From: Promethearchaeota archaeon
GTDB lineage: Archaea > Asgardarchaeota > Lokiarchaeia > Sigyniarchaeales > SOKP01
NCBI GenBank assembly: GCA_019058245.1
Contig: JAHPZJ010000019.1
Location: 2,371-66,370 of the forward strand
Direction of reading: 5' to 3'
DNA length: 64,000 bases
Both the position numbers and the translations under genes were made by a program. Below, piece after piece: positions 32,734 to 41,510 of the stretch (the first letter of the stretch is position 1; the number at the start of each line of letters is the position of its first letter). The notes beneath the pieces were generated by a model. It had not been told where the DNA came from. It made no database searches and saw only the letters and a program-made list of their open reading frames with translations.

Positions 32734-34272
32734 ATGATGAAATGGAAAAAAATTTTATTCTTAGTAGCAAATTATAAGACAACTGGTTATGATTTTTATG
32801 ATTCAGCCTTTCCTCCATTAGCATTTGAATATCTTGCATCATATATCGAAGATCTAGTAGATGTGAAAATACTTGACTCAAAAGCTGCAAAATTAAATTT
32901 TTCACAAGTAAAGAAGGAAATTGAAAATTATCAACCTGATCTAGTAGGATTAACAGTACCAGTTACAAGTGCAATTGATAATGTTTTACAATATGCAAAA
33001 ATTGCTAAATTATATGGCTCAACGACGGTAATTGGTGGTTGGCATCCAACATTAGCAGTTGAACAAACTTTATCTTCGCCATGGATTGATATTTTAGTTA
33101 GAGGTGAAGGTGAATTTACCTTCCGTGAATTGATTGAAAAGGGATCTCCAGTAAATATACATGGTTTATCATATAAAGCGAATGGAAAATTAATACATAA
33201 TCCAGATAGACCCTTTTTAAGAAACTTGGATGAGCTAAAACTTCCATCTCGCCATTTGGTGAGAAATTATAGATACAAAATATTTAATATGAATTGTGAT
33301 GCGATTGAGACTTCTCGTGGGTGTCCACAAGCATGTAAATTTTGCAGTACTAATGTGGTATACAATCAAACGTGGAGATCCAGATCAGTTGAAAATATTA
33401 TGAAGGAATTAGAAATTATCTCAAAAAACAAAAAAATTAATGATATTTTTATTGTAGATGATAATTTTCTTGTTAATATGAAACGTATTGGAAGATTATG
33501 CCTTGAAATAATAAAAGGTAAGAGAGAGGGAATAATACGAAAAAATATATTTTTTTTCTTTCAAGGACGATTAGATTCAATGGCGAAACATCCAAAAATA
33601 GTGAAATTAATGGCTGAAGCAGGTTTTTGGCTTGTTCTTGTAGGTGTAGAAGCAACTGACGATAAAGGACTCAAAGCAGTAGCCAAGGGCTGTAATATGA
33701 ATCAAATTAAAAGAGGAATCAATGTTTTACATGATAATGAAATAACTATAATGGGAAATGTTATTATTGGAGCTAACCTAAACGACACTATTGAGGATGT
33801 TCTTAGAACAATTAAAAGAACAAGTGAATTAAGCTTAGATTTACCAAGTTTTACACTGTTAACACCTTTTCCAGCAACTAAATTTTATGATGAAATAAAA
33901 GAAAGTAATCTACTTTTGACAGAAAAATATAGTGAATTTAACTGGCTCAATCCTGTTATAAAAACTCCTAATCTTAGTCCTGAAATTTTAAAAAAATTAT
34001 TATATCTTGGATTTTATTCAATTGGTTATTATGCTGGAGATATGAGAAATAAGGTATATTTGTACAATAGAGCTTTTAAATCAAGAGGAATTTTTTATAT
34101 CATCAATCCTTTAAGAGCTTATCGTGCTGTAATTTCATATTTTAAATGGAAAAAAATTGTATTAAGAAATTTAGAAGGATTTAAAAAGAAGGTGATAAGA
34201 CAAATAAAAGGAGGAAATCGAAATAAGATAGCTGATATTAAAAAACAATTAGAAACATGGCGATCTAATTAA
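32734..34272 (+). CDS. B12-binding radical SAM protein, paralogue 1
   Basis: Radical SAM enzymes with an N-terminal B12-binding domain often methylate unactivated carbons or rearrange lipids and cofactors. Residues ~1-150 form the Rossmann-like B12 domain (VGLTVPV, VIGGWHPTLA, VRGEGEFTFREL), without the base-on DxHxxG motif. The radical SAM cluster is SRGCPQACKFCST (CxxxCxxC, near residue 195), followed by FIVDDNF and LVGVEATDDKGL. A C-terminal ~100-residue segment is basic and partly hydrophobic. Length 512 residues. The stop is followed directly by the ATG of the paralogue, so they form one unit. Substrate unknown. Confidence 0.88.
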   Translation: MMKWKKILFLVANYKTTGYDFYDSAFPPLAFEYLASYIEDLVDVKILDSKAAKLNFSQVKKEIENYQPDLVGLTVPVTSAIDNVLQYAKIAKLYGSTTVIGGWHPTLAVEQTLSSPWIDILVRGEGEFTFRELIEKGSPVNIHGLSYKANGKLIHNPDRPFLRNLDELKLPSRHLVRNYRYKIFNMNCDAIETSRGCPQACKFCSTNVVYNQTWRSRSVENIMKELEIISKNKKINDIFIVDDNFLVNMKRIGRLCLEIIKGKREGIIRKNIFFFFQGRLDSMAKHPKIVKLMAEAGFWLVLVGVEATDDKGLKAVAKGCNMNQIKRGINVLHDNEITIMGNVIIGANLNDTIEDVLRTIKRTSELSLDLPSFTLLTPFPATKFYDEIKESNLLLTEKYSEFNWLNPVIKTPNLSPEILKKLLYLGFYSIGYYAGDMRNKVYLYNRAFKSRGIFYIINPLRAYRAVISYFKWKKIVLRNLEGFKKKVIRQIKGGNRNKIADIKKQLETWRSN

Positions 34273-35742
34273 ATGGAACAGAAACTTTTAAAAAACCAGA
34301 ATTTATATTGGAAAAGAATTCTATTAATTAAGCCTAATTATAGGACTACTGGTTGGGATTATTACAATATGGAATTTCCTCCAATTAATTTAACGTATAT
34401 AGCTAGCTATTTAACTGATTTAAATGTTGAGATACAAATTCTTGATACAAAAGTGAAAAACTTAACATCTAGTCAGATTAGGAAAAAAATTGAAAAATTT
34501 AATCCAGATATAGTTGGTATTTCAGTCTTTGTATCTGCCGCATTAAAGAATTCGACTATTATTGCAAAGATTGTAAAAGAAGTAAATCCACATTGCACCG
34601 TAGTATTTGGTGGGAGGCACCCCACATTCGAGTCAGATTCAACTCTAAAAATTAATGAAGTTGATATAGTAGTAAGGGGTGAAGGAGAGTTAACTTTTAG
34701 AGAATTAATTATTAAGGGTAGCCCTTTTAATGTGAAAGGTATTTCATATAAATATAATGGGAAAATAATTCATAATCCTGATAGACCATTAATAAAAAAT
34801 TTTGAAAATATTAGATTTCCCGCTAGAGAGCTCACAAAAAATTATAAATATAAAATGTTTACAGTGAGATTAGAAACAGTGGAAACATCTAGAGGTTGTC
34901 CTTATACATGTAAATTTTGTACCACACATATTTTTAATAAAAACTTATGGAGGTCTCGTTCTGTTGAAAAAATCATAAATGAATTAAAAATTATCTCACA
35001 AAATAGAAAAATTACAGATATTTTTTTTGTAGATGATAATCTAACTGTGAATACCACAAGAATTGAAAATTTGTGCGATAAAATAATTGAAAGTAAGCAA
35101 AAAAAAGAAATTAATGATTTTAAATTTTTTGCACAGATAAGGGTCGATTCTATTATAAGGGCACCTCAAATGGTAAAAAAGATGGCAAAAGCAGGATTTT
35201 GGGTCGTTTTTATAGGAATTGAAAGTGTGAATGAAGAAACTCTTAAAGAAGTAAGAAAGGGTTTTGAATTTAAAAAAGTAATTGAAGCACTTAAAATCTT
35301 ACATGATAATAATATAATTGTAATGGGGAATTTAATAATTGGCATTGATTTAGAAGAAACAGAAGAAGAAGTTATTAAAGAAATTAAATTTATGAAAACT
35401 GTGGATGTAGATTTAGTGAGCTTTGTCTTATTAACTCCATTTCCTGGAAGTGATACTTTTAAAGAACTGGATGAGCAAAGATTAGTAATATCTAAAGATT
35501 GGTCTAAATATACAGTTTTTTATCCTGTTATTAAAACTCATCAATTAAGTCCAAAACAATTGTATGATCTCTTATATTTCTCTTTTAGAGAACTAAAATA
35601 TGTTAATAATTTGAAAGAAATTGGTTATCGTATAATTAAAACTAGAGGATTGTTATTTATTTTGAATCTTAGAAGATTTCTAATACTCATAAACTCTTTC
35701 TTAAAAATGAGAAGTTTATTCAAAGAATTCAAGAAAAGATAA
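34273..35742 (+). CDS. B12-binding radical SAM protein, paralogue 2
   Basis: Sister of the preceding gene, in immediate contact with it (TAAATGG). The B12 domain has VGISVFVSAAL and VFGGRHPTFES. The radical SAM cluster is SRGCPYTCKFCTT, followed by FFVDDNLTV and FIGIESVNEETL. It has 489 residues and the same C-terminal basic segment. Clear divergence from the first paralogue (about half of residues by eye) suggests the two act on different positions or substrates rather than being a recent copy. No transporter or polyketide-like gene is nearby to name a product. Confidence 0.87.
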   Translation: MEQKLLKNQNLYWKRILLIKPNYRTTGWDYYNMEFPPINLTYIASYLTDLNVEIQILDTKVKNLTSSQIRKKIEKFNPDIVGISVFVSAALKNSTIIAKIVKEVNPHCTVVFGGRHPTFESDSTLKINEVDIVVRGEGELTFRELIIKGSPFNVKGISYKYNGKIIHNPDRPLIKNFENIRFPARELTKNYKYKMFTVRLETVETSRGCPYTCKFCTTHIFNKNLWRSRSVEKIINELKIISQNRKITDIFFVDDNLTVNTTRIENLCDKIIESKQKKEINDFKFFAQIRVDSIIRAPQMVKKMAKAGFWVVFIGIESVNEETLKEVRKGFEFKKVIEALKILHDNNIIVMGNLIIGIDLEETEEEVIKEIKFMKTVDVDLVSFVLLTPFPGSDTFKELDEQRLVISKDWSKYTVFYPVIKTHQLSPKQLYDLLYFSFRELKYVNNLKEIGYRIIKTRGLLFILNLRRFLILINSFLKMRSLFKEFKKR

Positions 35743-35894
35743 AATCTCTTTTGATATTTGTCAATAATATTGAAAGCTTTTTTTTTACAAAATTTTTAAA
35801 AAATAAACCCTAATTCATAAGAAGAAAAAGTGTGGGATTTAAATCTCTTAGATAAGAATTATCATTACAAACCATTTTATTAGGTATAAGAATA

Positions 35895-37121
35895 ATGCAA
35901 TTAAAAAAAAAATCAGTTCTATTACTACTCATTTTAGGGATAGGCTTTTTTTCAGGATTTATAACAATTGCTAATGCTTGCAAAACCGATTACACTGAAC
36001 ATAATTATGCTGAATGGAGATTTTCTAACAATCAACCCTATTTATATGTAGAAGCAGACGATTACTATACTCTTGGATTCTTAGAAGGACAAAATTTAGC
36101 TTCTCAAATAGCTTGGATGAAACTTATGATAATACTTCAAGCTCAAGAACTAGGTCTTTCATATCATATTGCAATTTATTCCGCTTTAGATTATCTTGAA
36201 TCTATTCCTGAAGAATACTTACTTGAGTTGCAAGGAATGGCGGATGCTATTGATGTCGTATCAATTTCATTTATGGAGAACATTTATGAAATTTCAATTG
36301 ATTTTATGGATATCTTGGCTCAAAACTGTTTTTGGGATATTTATTATGGAAAAATTATTCCAATGCTAACAGGATATCCACAATCACCATTAATAATGGG
36401 AGGATGCACTGCTATTGGATCTCATACAAGTAGAAATACAGTATTCGGACAAACAATTGATCTTTCTCTATTAATGGTGCCAACAGCGTCATGGGTCTAT
36501 ACAAGAATCAACAACAAAAGAGTTTTTTCCTTTAGAATGGGTAGTATGCTAGCTATGGGGGGGATAAATAAATGGGGACTTTCTCTTTCTGTTAATCTAA
36601 TTGAAGTTTTTAATTATGGATGTCCAGGGATTCCTCTCTCAATCATTTATAGGAACACATTGGAAAACGCCAGAACTGTTAAGCAAGCAAAAAGTAAAAT
36701 TGTTTCTAATGACTATACGGTAGGATGGAATTATATTATAAGAACTCGAAAAACTATGGTAGCAATTGAAACGATTCCTAATTCTTATTCATTAGAGAGA
36801 GTTGTAAGAGGAAGCTACACTTTTGATGCAAACATCTATGAAAATCCCTTATTCAAAATGTCTATGATTTACCCCACAAAATACTTAGAACGGTATAATA
36901 GAGTTTCTGAATTATGTAATATTTATAGCCAAGATAGTAACTTAGATATTCAAGATTTGTTCAATATTTTCTCGGATACTCAAATTTCAAGAAGATTTAC
37001 TACTGGAGATCCTATGGAAGTAGGAACAGTCGGTTCTTTTTTCGTTGATCACAAAAATAGAGTTTACTTTTGTTTAGGAAATCCATTAGACTCTAGTTTT
37101 GGCAAAATAAAATCAATCTAA
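35895..37121 (+). CDS. Secreted C45-like Ntn hydrolase (acyltransferase/amidase family)
   Basis: A 408-residue protein with a basic N-terminus and a hydrophobic signal segment (residues ~6-27, ending around ITIANAC), so it is probably exported. The core matches the peptidase C45/acyl-CoA:6-APA acyltransferase fold: MGGCTAIGSHTSRNTVFGQTID, with Cys171 a candidate nucleophile exposed by self-cleavage, and MGGINKWGLSLSVNLIEV. Ntn hydrolases of this group act on acyl amides or esters. The natural substrate is unknown. It stands alone, 150 bases after the radical SAM pair. Confidence 0.75.
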   Translation: MQLKKKSVLLLLILGIGFFSGFITIANACKTDYTEHNYAEWRFSNNQPYLYVEADDYYTLGFLEGQNLASQIAWMKLMIILQAQELGLSYHIAIYSALDYLESIPEEYLLELQGMADAIDVVSISFMENIYEISIDFMDILAQNCFWDIYYGKIIPMLTGYPQSPLIMGGCTAIGSHTSRNTVFGQTIDLSLLMVPTASWVYTRINNKRVFSFRMGSMLAMGGINKWGLSLSVNLIEVFNYGCPGIPLSIIYRNTLENARTVKQAKSKIVSNDYTVGWNYIIRTRKTMVAIETIPNSYSLERVVRGSYTFDANIYENPLFKMSMIYPTKYLERYNRVSELCNIYSQDSNLDIQDLFNIFSDTQISRRFTTGDPMEVGTVGSFFVDHKNRVYFCLGNPLDSSFGKIKSI

Positions 37122-37217
37122 AAAAACAGAAATATTACATAAAAACCAATTAAAATCTTTTTTTTTATTTGATAATTATTTTTATCCATAGTTTTTATTC
37201 TTCTGGAAACTTAAAGT

Positions 37218-37763
37218 CTATGTCTTATTGATAATTTTTGTAAAATTGTAAGTCTTATCTATCTTTTCAATAAGTTTAAATAGACCTGTTTTTGCCACTT
37301 CTGCTTCAATATCGTTTATATGATGACAATCTATTGAGAAAATTGCATCTGGTTTTAAAACTCGGTGAAATTCCTTTAAAATTCTATAGGGATCATTTAA
37401 CATATGGAACATGTCAAAACATAAAATAACGTCAATAGAATTATCCGTTAATCCTGTTGAACAATCTGTTGTAATAGTTTCAATATTAGTTAAACCTTCT
37501 TTTAACGCTTTTTTCTGAACTTTTTTAGCAGATAATGGATGTATGTCTGCTGCATAGACTTTTCCAGAGACACCTACAGCTTTAGCTGCTGAAATTGTAT
37601 AACTTCCTGCTCCACAACCGTAATCTAGGACATAATATCCTTCCTTAATTTTAGCTTTATTAACCTTTTTCACGGGTTTAGAAACAATATCCCGTAAAGA
37701 AAATAGCATAGACATCATTTTAAAAGATATTGCTTTCATGGGTATGTCTCGCTCAGTTTTCAT
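37218..37763 (-). CDS. Class I SAM-dependent methyltransferase
   Basis: The glycine-rich SAM loop VLDYGCGAGSYTIS and the acidic strand end VYAADIHP are followed by SIDVILCFDMFHMLNDPYRI and HRVLKPDAIFSID, the class I (UbiE/Coq5-like) methyltransferase pattern. It is 181 residues, a single domain. It follows a small membrane protein by nine bases and is probably co-transcribed with it under an ArsR-type operator. The substrate cannot be told; it lacks the cysteine-rich features I would want for an arsenite methyltransferase. Confidence 0.85.
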   Translation of the reverse strand: MKTERDIPMKAISFKMMSMLFSLRDIVSKPVKKVNKAKIKEGYYVLDYGCGAGSYTISAAKAVGVSGKVYAADIHPLSAKKVQKKALKEGLTNIETITTDCSTGLTDNSIDVILCFDMFHMLNDPYRILKEFHRVLKPDAIFSIDCHHINDIEAEVAKTGLFKLIEKIDKTYNFTKIINKT

Positions 37764-37772
37764 TAGCTTTAA

Positions 37773-38057
37773 TTACCTCATTGTTTGTTTCATTGCTCTA
37801 TAGCTAAACAATGAAGCTAAGATTTGGAAAATCAACATTAGAATAGGAACTGGGCTCTTACTAGCTTCCTCTATTGTAATAAATAATAAATCAATGATAC
37901 TAACTAGAGTTAAAGCAGAAGTTATTGAAATTGCAATTTTACCTCCCTTAAAGACTAATTTTTTCTGTTGAGTATACAAGGGAATAAGAATTAACGCTAT
38001 TATAGTACCAATAATATGCCGTGTACCTCCAAGAGTATTATTAGAAATTTTCTCCAT
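37773..38057 (-). CDS. Small membrane protein in an ArsR-controlled operon
   Basis: From ATG 38057 the protein is 94 residues with two or three hydrophobic helices (HIIGTIIALILIPLY, IAISITSALTLVSIIDLLFITI, VPILMLIFQILASLF). A GTG at 38108 would extend the frame by 17 codons, but those codons overlap a palindrome and the presumed promoter, so the ATG is preferred. It is the first gene before the methyltransferase. Function unknown. Confidence 0.6.
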   Translation of the reverse strand: MEKISNNTLGGTRHIIGTIIALILIPLYTQQKKLVFKGGKIAISITSALTLVSIIDLLFITIEEASKSPVPILMLIFQILASLFSYRAMKQTMR

Positions 38058-38080
38058 ATTTTTATTCACTATCAAATAAT

Positions 38081-38096
38081 ATAAGTCTTTACTTAT
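38081..38096. promoter_or_regulatory. Probable ArsR operator at the membrane protein/methyltransferase promoter
   Basis: ATAAGT-N4-ACTTAT, the same half-sites as the perfect palindrome before the arsR gene. It lies 24 bases before the ATG at 38057. A TATA-like ATATATAAATATT lies just upstream on the minus strand, so the site would cover the transcription start. Further CTTAT/ATAAG half-sites follow. Confidence 0.6.
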
Positions 38097-38198
38097 ATAA
38101 GCAAACACTTATATATAAATATTTGCTTATTTCTAAATTTGTATCTATTATATTAAAATAACTAATACTTGGATTTCTATTAAATCTTAAGAGAATTA

Positions 38199-38558
38199 TC
38201 AGTTCTCTTTTTTTTGTTGGGGATTATTAGGACAATCGCTACATTTACCCTCAAAAGTGCATCTCATATAAGACATTTCTAACATAACGTTAAGACGTTT
38301 TTTAAACCTTTTGAATTTGGTTTTATTTACATAATAATAATTACAATTTTGTTCTTTTTGTGATTTTATAAGATTAAGCTCTTTAAGCAAGTTTATATGT
38401 TGAGTAATTGCTGGTTGTGATATCCCTATTTTTTCTGCTAAATCTATTACTTTAAGCTTATTCTCATCATTGAACATCAATAGACGTAGTAGCTTAAGTC
38501 TTGTAGGATCGCCAAGAGCTTTAAAGAATTGAGATAAATCTTCTACAACATCTGTCAT
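38199..38558 (-). CDS. ArsR-family winged-helix regulator
   Basis: A 119-residue repressor of the ArsR/SmtB type: FFKALGDPTRLKLLRLL, the classical ArsR start, and the recognition helix GISQPAITQHINLLKELNLI with a wing ending NYYYVNK. Four cysteines, Cys72 in the wing and Cys100, Cys106, Cys109 (MRCTFEGKCSDCPN) at the C-terminus, could bind metal or sense redox state. The gene lies directly upstream of the two genes whose promoter carries the matching palindrome. Autoregulation is suggested by the palindrome 30 bases before its own start. Confidence 0.88.
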   Translation of the reverse strand: MTDVVEDLSQFFKALGDPTRLKLLRLLMFNDENKLKVIDLAEKIGISQPAITQHINLLKELNLIKSQKEQNCNYYYVNKTKFKRFKKRLNVMLEMSYMRCTFEGKCSDCPNNPQQKKEN

Positions 38559-38587
38559 GGTATTCTTGAGATAATTCTATAATTATT

Positions 38588-38603
38588 ATAAGTAATTACT
38601 TAT
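38588..38603. promoter_or_regulatory. Perfect 16-bp palindrome upstream of arsR
   Basis: ATAAGTAATTACTTAT is its own reverse complement and overlaps the TATA-like TTATATAAG of the arsR promoter on the minus strand. The ATAAGT/ACTTAT half-sites recur at 38081-38096, which supports use as an operator. Confidence 0.65.
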
Positions 38604-38700
38604 ATAACAATCTATTGGTTTAAGGGAGGAAACTTAATGAATTTAGAGTTATAATTATAACCAAAATTTTTTATATCTTTTTAATAATGAAAGAAAAAAA

Positions 38701-39921
38701 TTAACCAATTAAATCCTTTTTCCTAACATCTGGTGCTTTAAATAGAATTAACCCCGTTATAAGCATTATACAAGCAGCTACTGCGAAAGGTGGCCATCCT
38801 ACTAAATTTATAAGAGATCCATCCCTCATAGCACTAACCATAGTAAGATCTACAACAAATCCCATTAATATTGGTCCAATTACAAAACCAATATCTCCAA
38901 TCGTTCTATACACACCCATATAAATCTCAAGCTTATCTCTCGGAGCAATATCCGTAACATAAGCCGCGATTGGACCTGATAATCCACTTATAGCTCCATA
39001 TATAAAAATAACTAATGAAATATAGAAAAAATTCCCTGTAAAAGCAATCCATAGGGTCACTGGTGCTGATAAAATAAGAGACATTAACAGCGGTGTACGT
39101 CGTCCTATTTTATCTGAAAGTAAACCTATAAAAACCATTGTAATAGCAGTTGCAATACCCGCAATAGTTAGTAGAATACCAATACTGGCCTCATTTAAAC
39201 CAAGATCATTTCCCGAAAAAAGAGGTACAAGAGTATTTCTTACTCCTGTTCGTATAAAGAATAGCGCGAAAATTGAGGGAAGAACTGGTATAAATCTTGA
39301 ATCTTTTAAACTAAACCATGCCTCCTGATAAAGTTCATTTATTCCGATATGCTTTTCATCATTGTTCTTATTGATATGAGGTAAAATGAGTGTAGGAATG
39401 ATCCCAATTGCAGATATTATGGCATAAGCTAAAAATGGGGCACGAATACCGTAAGAATCTGCTACAAAACCACCAAAACTCGGACCAAAAATAGCTCCCA
39501 ATAATAAAAATCCAGAATATATACTCATTAAAAATCCCCTTCTCTCTGGGCTGGTAACCAAGGCAATAAATATAGTTGAAGTTGTTACATATATTGCAGA
39601 ACCAAATCCTTCAATGATTCGTGCAAATAATAAGATCCAATAATTTTGGGCTAATCCTGCCATAATTGAGGAAGATGATACAAGAACCAATCCTATGAGC
39701 ATCAAGTACTTTTTATTATATATTTGAGCCAAGAACCCTACAGGCAAATCAATGAACATACGTGCTATACCGAATGCTGAAACAACAAGTCCAACAAGTG
39801 TATAATTCACATTAAAAGATTCAGCATAGTAAGGTAATATCGGAGAAATAATACTCAATCCTAATAACACTAGAAATGTGACAATCGAAAGATTTAATGT
39901 AGTTATAATATCTTTTTGTAT
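38701..39921 (-). CDS. MFS transporter, probable efflux type; start codon uncertain
   Basis: About twelve hydrophobic helices. MFS features include GFLAQIYNKKYLMLIG (loop 2-3), RIIEGFGSAIYV, GPSFGGFVADSYG and GLLSDKIGRRTPLLM (loop 8-9). Substrate unknown. The first ATG/GTG/TTG in frame is GTG 39870, but that lies inside helix 1. The frame is open upstream, and GGGGAG (39933-39928) stands six bases before an ATA at 39921, giving MQKDIITTLNLSIVTFLVLL as a natural N-terminus. I therefore place the start at ATA 39921, with moderate certainty. Confidence 0.8.
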   Translation of the reverse strand: MQKDIITTLNLSIVTFLVLLGLSIISPILPYYAESFNVNYTLVGLVVSAFGIARMFIDLPVGFLAQIYNKKYLMLIGLVLVSSSSIMAGLAQNYWILLFARIIEGFGSAIYVTTSTIFIALVTSPERRGFLMSIYSGFLLLGAIFGPSFGGFVADSYGIRAPFLAYAIISAIGIIPTLILPHINKNNDEKHIGINELYQEAWFSLKDSRFIPVLPSIFALFFIRTGVRNTLVPLFSGNDLGLNEASIGILLTIAGIATAITMVFIGLLSDKIGRRTPLLMSLILSAPVTLWIAFTGNFFYISLVIFIYGAISGLSGPIAAYVTDIAPRDKLEIYMGVYRTIGDIGFVIGPILMGFVVDLTMVSAMRDGSLINLVGWPPFAVAACIMLITGLILFKAPDVRKKDLIG

Positions 39922-40001
39922 TAATATCTCCCCTTGAACTGAATATAATTAAAAAAAAAATTATAAATTAAAAAACTTTTTTTCAAGATTAGTTCGGAAA
40001 T

Positions 40002-41246
40002 TTATCCATAATGTTTTTCTTCCTCATGCTCAGCATCAATAGCATCTTTTTCTAAATCACGACCAAGCCATTTCTCATTTAAAATTTCCTTATAATATTC
40101 ATGTTGGATGATTAAATTCATAATTTCTGTTGTTCCTGTCCAAATCTCACCTATTCTAGCGTCTCTTAATAACCTTTCAATTGGATAAACTGTTGTATAG
40201 CCAATTCCTCCCATAATTTGCATGGAATTATTAATTACTTTCCAACACGATTTAGTTGAAAATTTTTTCGATTCAGATACTAATCTTCTTTGAAGAGCAG
40301 GTGGGGCTCCGGCGTCAATACTTCTGGCAGTGTTATAAACAAAGGATCGTGTTGCGTCTAGTAATGTAATGCTATCAGCTATCAGAAAATTCACACCTTG
40401 AAAGTTCCTTATCGTTTGCCCGAAAGCTTTTCTTTTTGTACTGTATTTTGTGGCAATTCTTAAACACGCCCTCGCAAGACCAATAAAGCCCGAAGCTGTA
40501 GTTAAACGTTCAGGAACCATCATTTGATAAAAAATCTTTCCACCAGCACCTTCTTCAATAATAACATTTTCTTCAGGAACTATAACATTATTAAATTTTA
40601 TTCTACCTGCACCACCACCTCTAGTTCCTAATATACCATATAGATATTCAACAGAAACATTTTCGGTTCTTTCTACTATAAATAAACTTAAATTATAATG
40701 TGGATTGGCTTTTGGATCCAAATTAGTTTTTGCATAAACCAGAAAGAAATCCGCCCCTTCTGCGCCTACAACAAAACGCTTTTCTCCATTTAAGATATAA
40801 TGATCACCTTCTTTCTCCGCTGTGGAAGTAGCTCCAAAGAAATCAGATCCTCCTCTTGGTTCAGTTAAAGCTTCAGCAGTGAATTTCTTCCCTTCACACA
40901 TAGGTTTAAGATATTTCTGTTTTTGTTCTTCAGTTCCAAACATGTTCAGAGCTTCTCCGCAAATACTAGGTAAAGAAAATAAACATGCAAGTGAACTCCC
41001 TAATACTCCAATTTCTTCTTGAGCTATAATTTCACTCTCCCAATTCAATCCTCTTCCTCCATATTCTTTAGGAAATCTTATTCCTATTAGATTTTGTTTT
41101 GCTAATGCATTTAACCATTCAGTAGGATATTGAATCTCATCTTTATCCATTTTTTTTAATAATGAGGGGGGAACTGTGTTTTTAACGAATGTTCGTACTT
41201 CATTTCTAAATTTTTTGTTTTTTTCACTTAGTAGATAATCATACAT
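40002..41246 (-). CDS. Acyl-CoA dehydrogenase
   Basis: A FAD-dependent enzyme that introduces a double bond in acyl-CoA; the 414-residue length is typical. [10 protein letters not shown] and [17 protein letters not shown] mark the flavin-binding middle domain. [16 protein letters not shown] and [24 protein letters not shown] mark the helical C-terminal domain. The position that holds the catalytic glutamate in short- and medium-chain enzymes (YEGT) reads WTGT, so the base, if present, must lie elsewhere, as in isovaleryl-CoA-type enzymes. The gene is flanked by two MFS transporters. The chain length of its substrate is unknown. Confidence 0.9.
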   Translation of the reverse strand: MYDYLLSEKNKKFRNEVRTFVKNTVPPSLLKKMDKDEIQYPTEWLNALAKQNLIGIRFPKEYGGRGLNWESEIIAQEEIGVLGSSLACLFSLPSICGEALNMFGTEEQKQKYLKPMCEGKKFTAEALTEPRGGSDFFGATSTAEKEGDHYILNGEKRFVVGAEGADFFLVYAKTNLDPKANPHYNLSLFIVERTENVSVEYLYGILGTRGGGAGRIKFNNVIVPEENVIIEEGAGGKIFYQMMVPERLTTASGFIGLARACLRIATKYSTKRKAFGQTIRNFQGVNFLIADSITLLDATRSFVYNTARSIDAGAPPALQRRLVSESKKFSTKSCWKVINNSMQIMGGIGYTTVYPIERLLRDARIGEIWTGTTEIMNLIIQHEYYKEILNEKWLGRDLEKDAIDAEHEEEKHYG

Positions 41247-41305
41247 TTTTGATTCTCTCTTAATGATATTTTAATAGCGATAAAGTAATTAAGAGTTCAA
41301 TAAAA

Positions 41306-41325
41306 ATAATAATTTGGATTATTAT
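41306..41325. promoter_or_regulatory. Perfect inverted repeat between acyl-CoA dehydrogenase and MFS genes
   Basis: ATAATAAT-TTGG-ATTATTAT, 8-bp arms with a 4-bp spacer, lies 60 bases upstream of the dehydrogenase ATG in the divergent promoter region. It is composed largely of A and T, so chance is possible, but it is placed as an operator would be. Confidence 0.4.
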
Positions 41326-41510
41326 CATTTTTTTTTTTATTAATAGCTATTTTGAAGTTCCATTGTAGTTCAATAATTAAAACTATAAATAATCAAAATT
41401 ACTTATTTTGCACACTATATAGTAAATTTATCGATTTTTTTTTAGATATTATTCGAAAAATCATAAAATTATACTTTATAATCTTAAAAAATTAAATATA
41501 CAATTCACCA

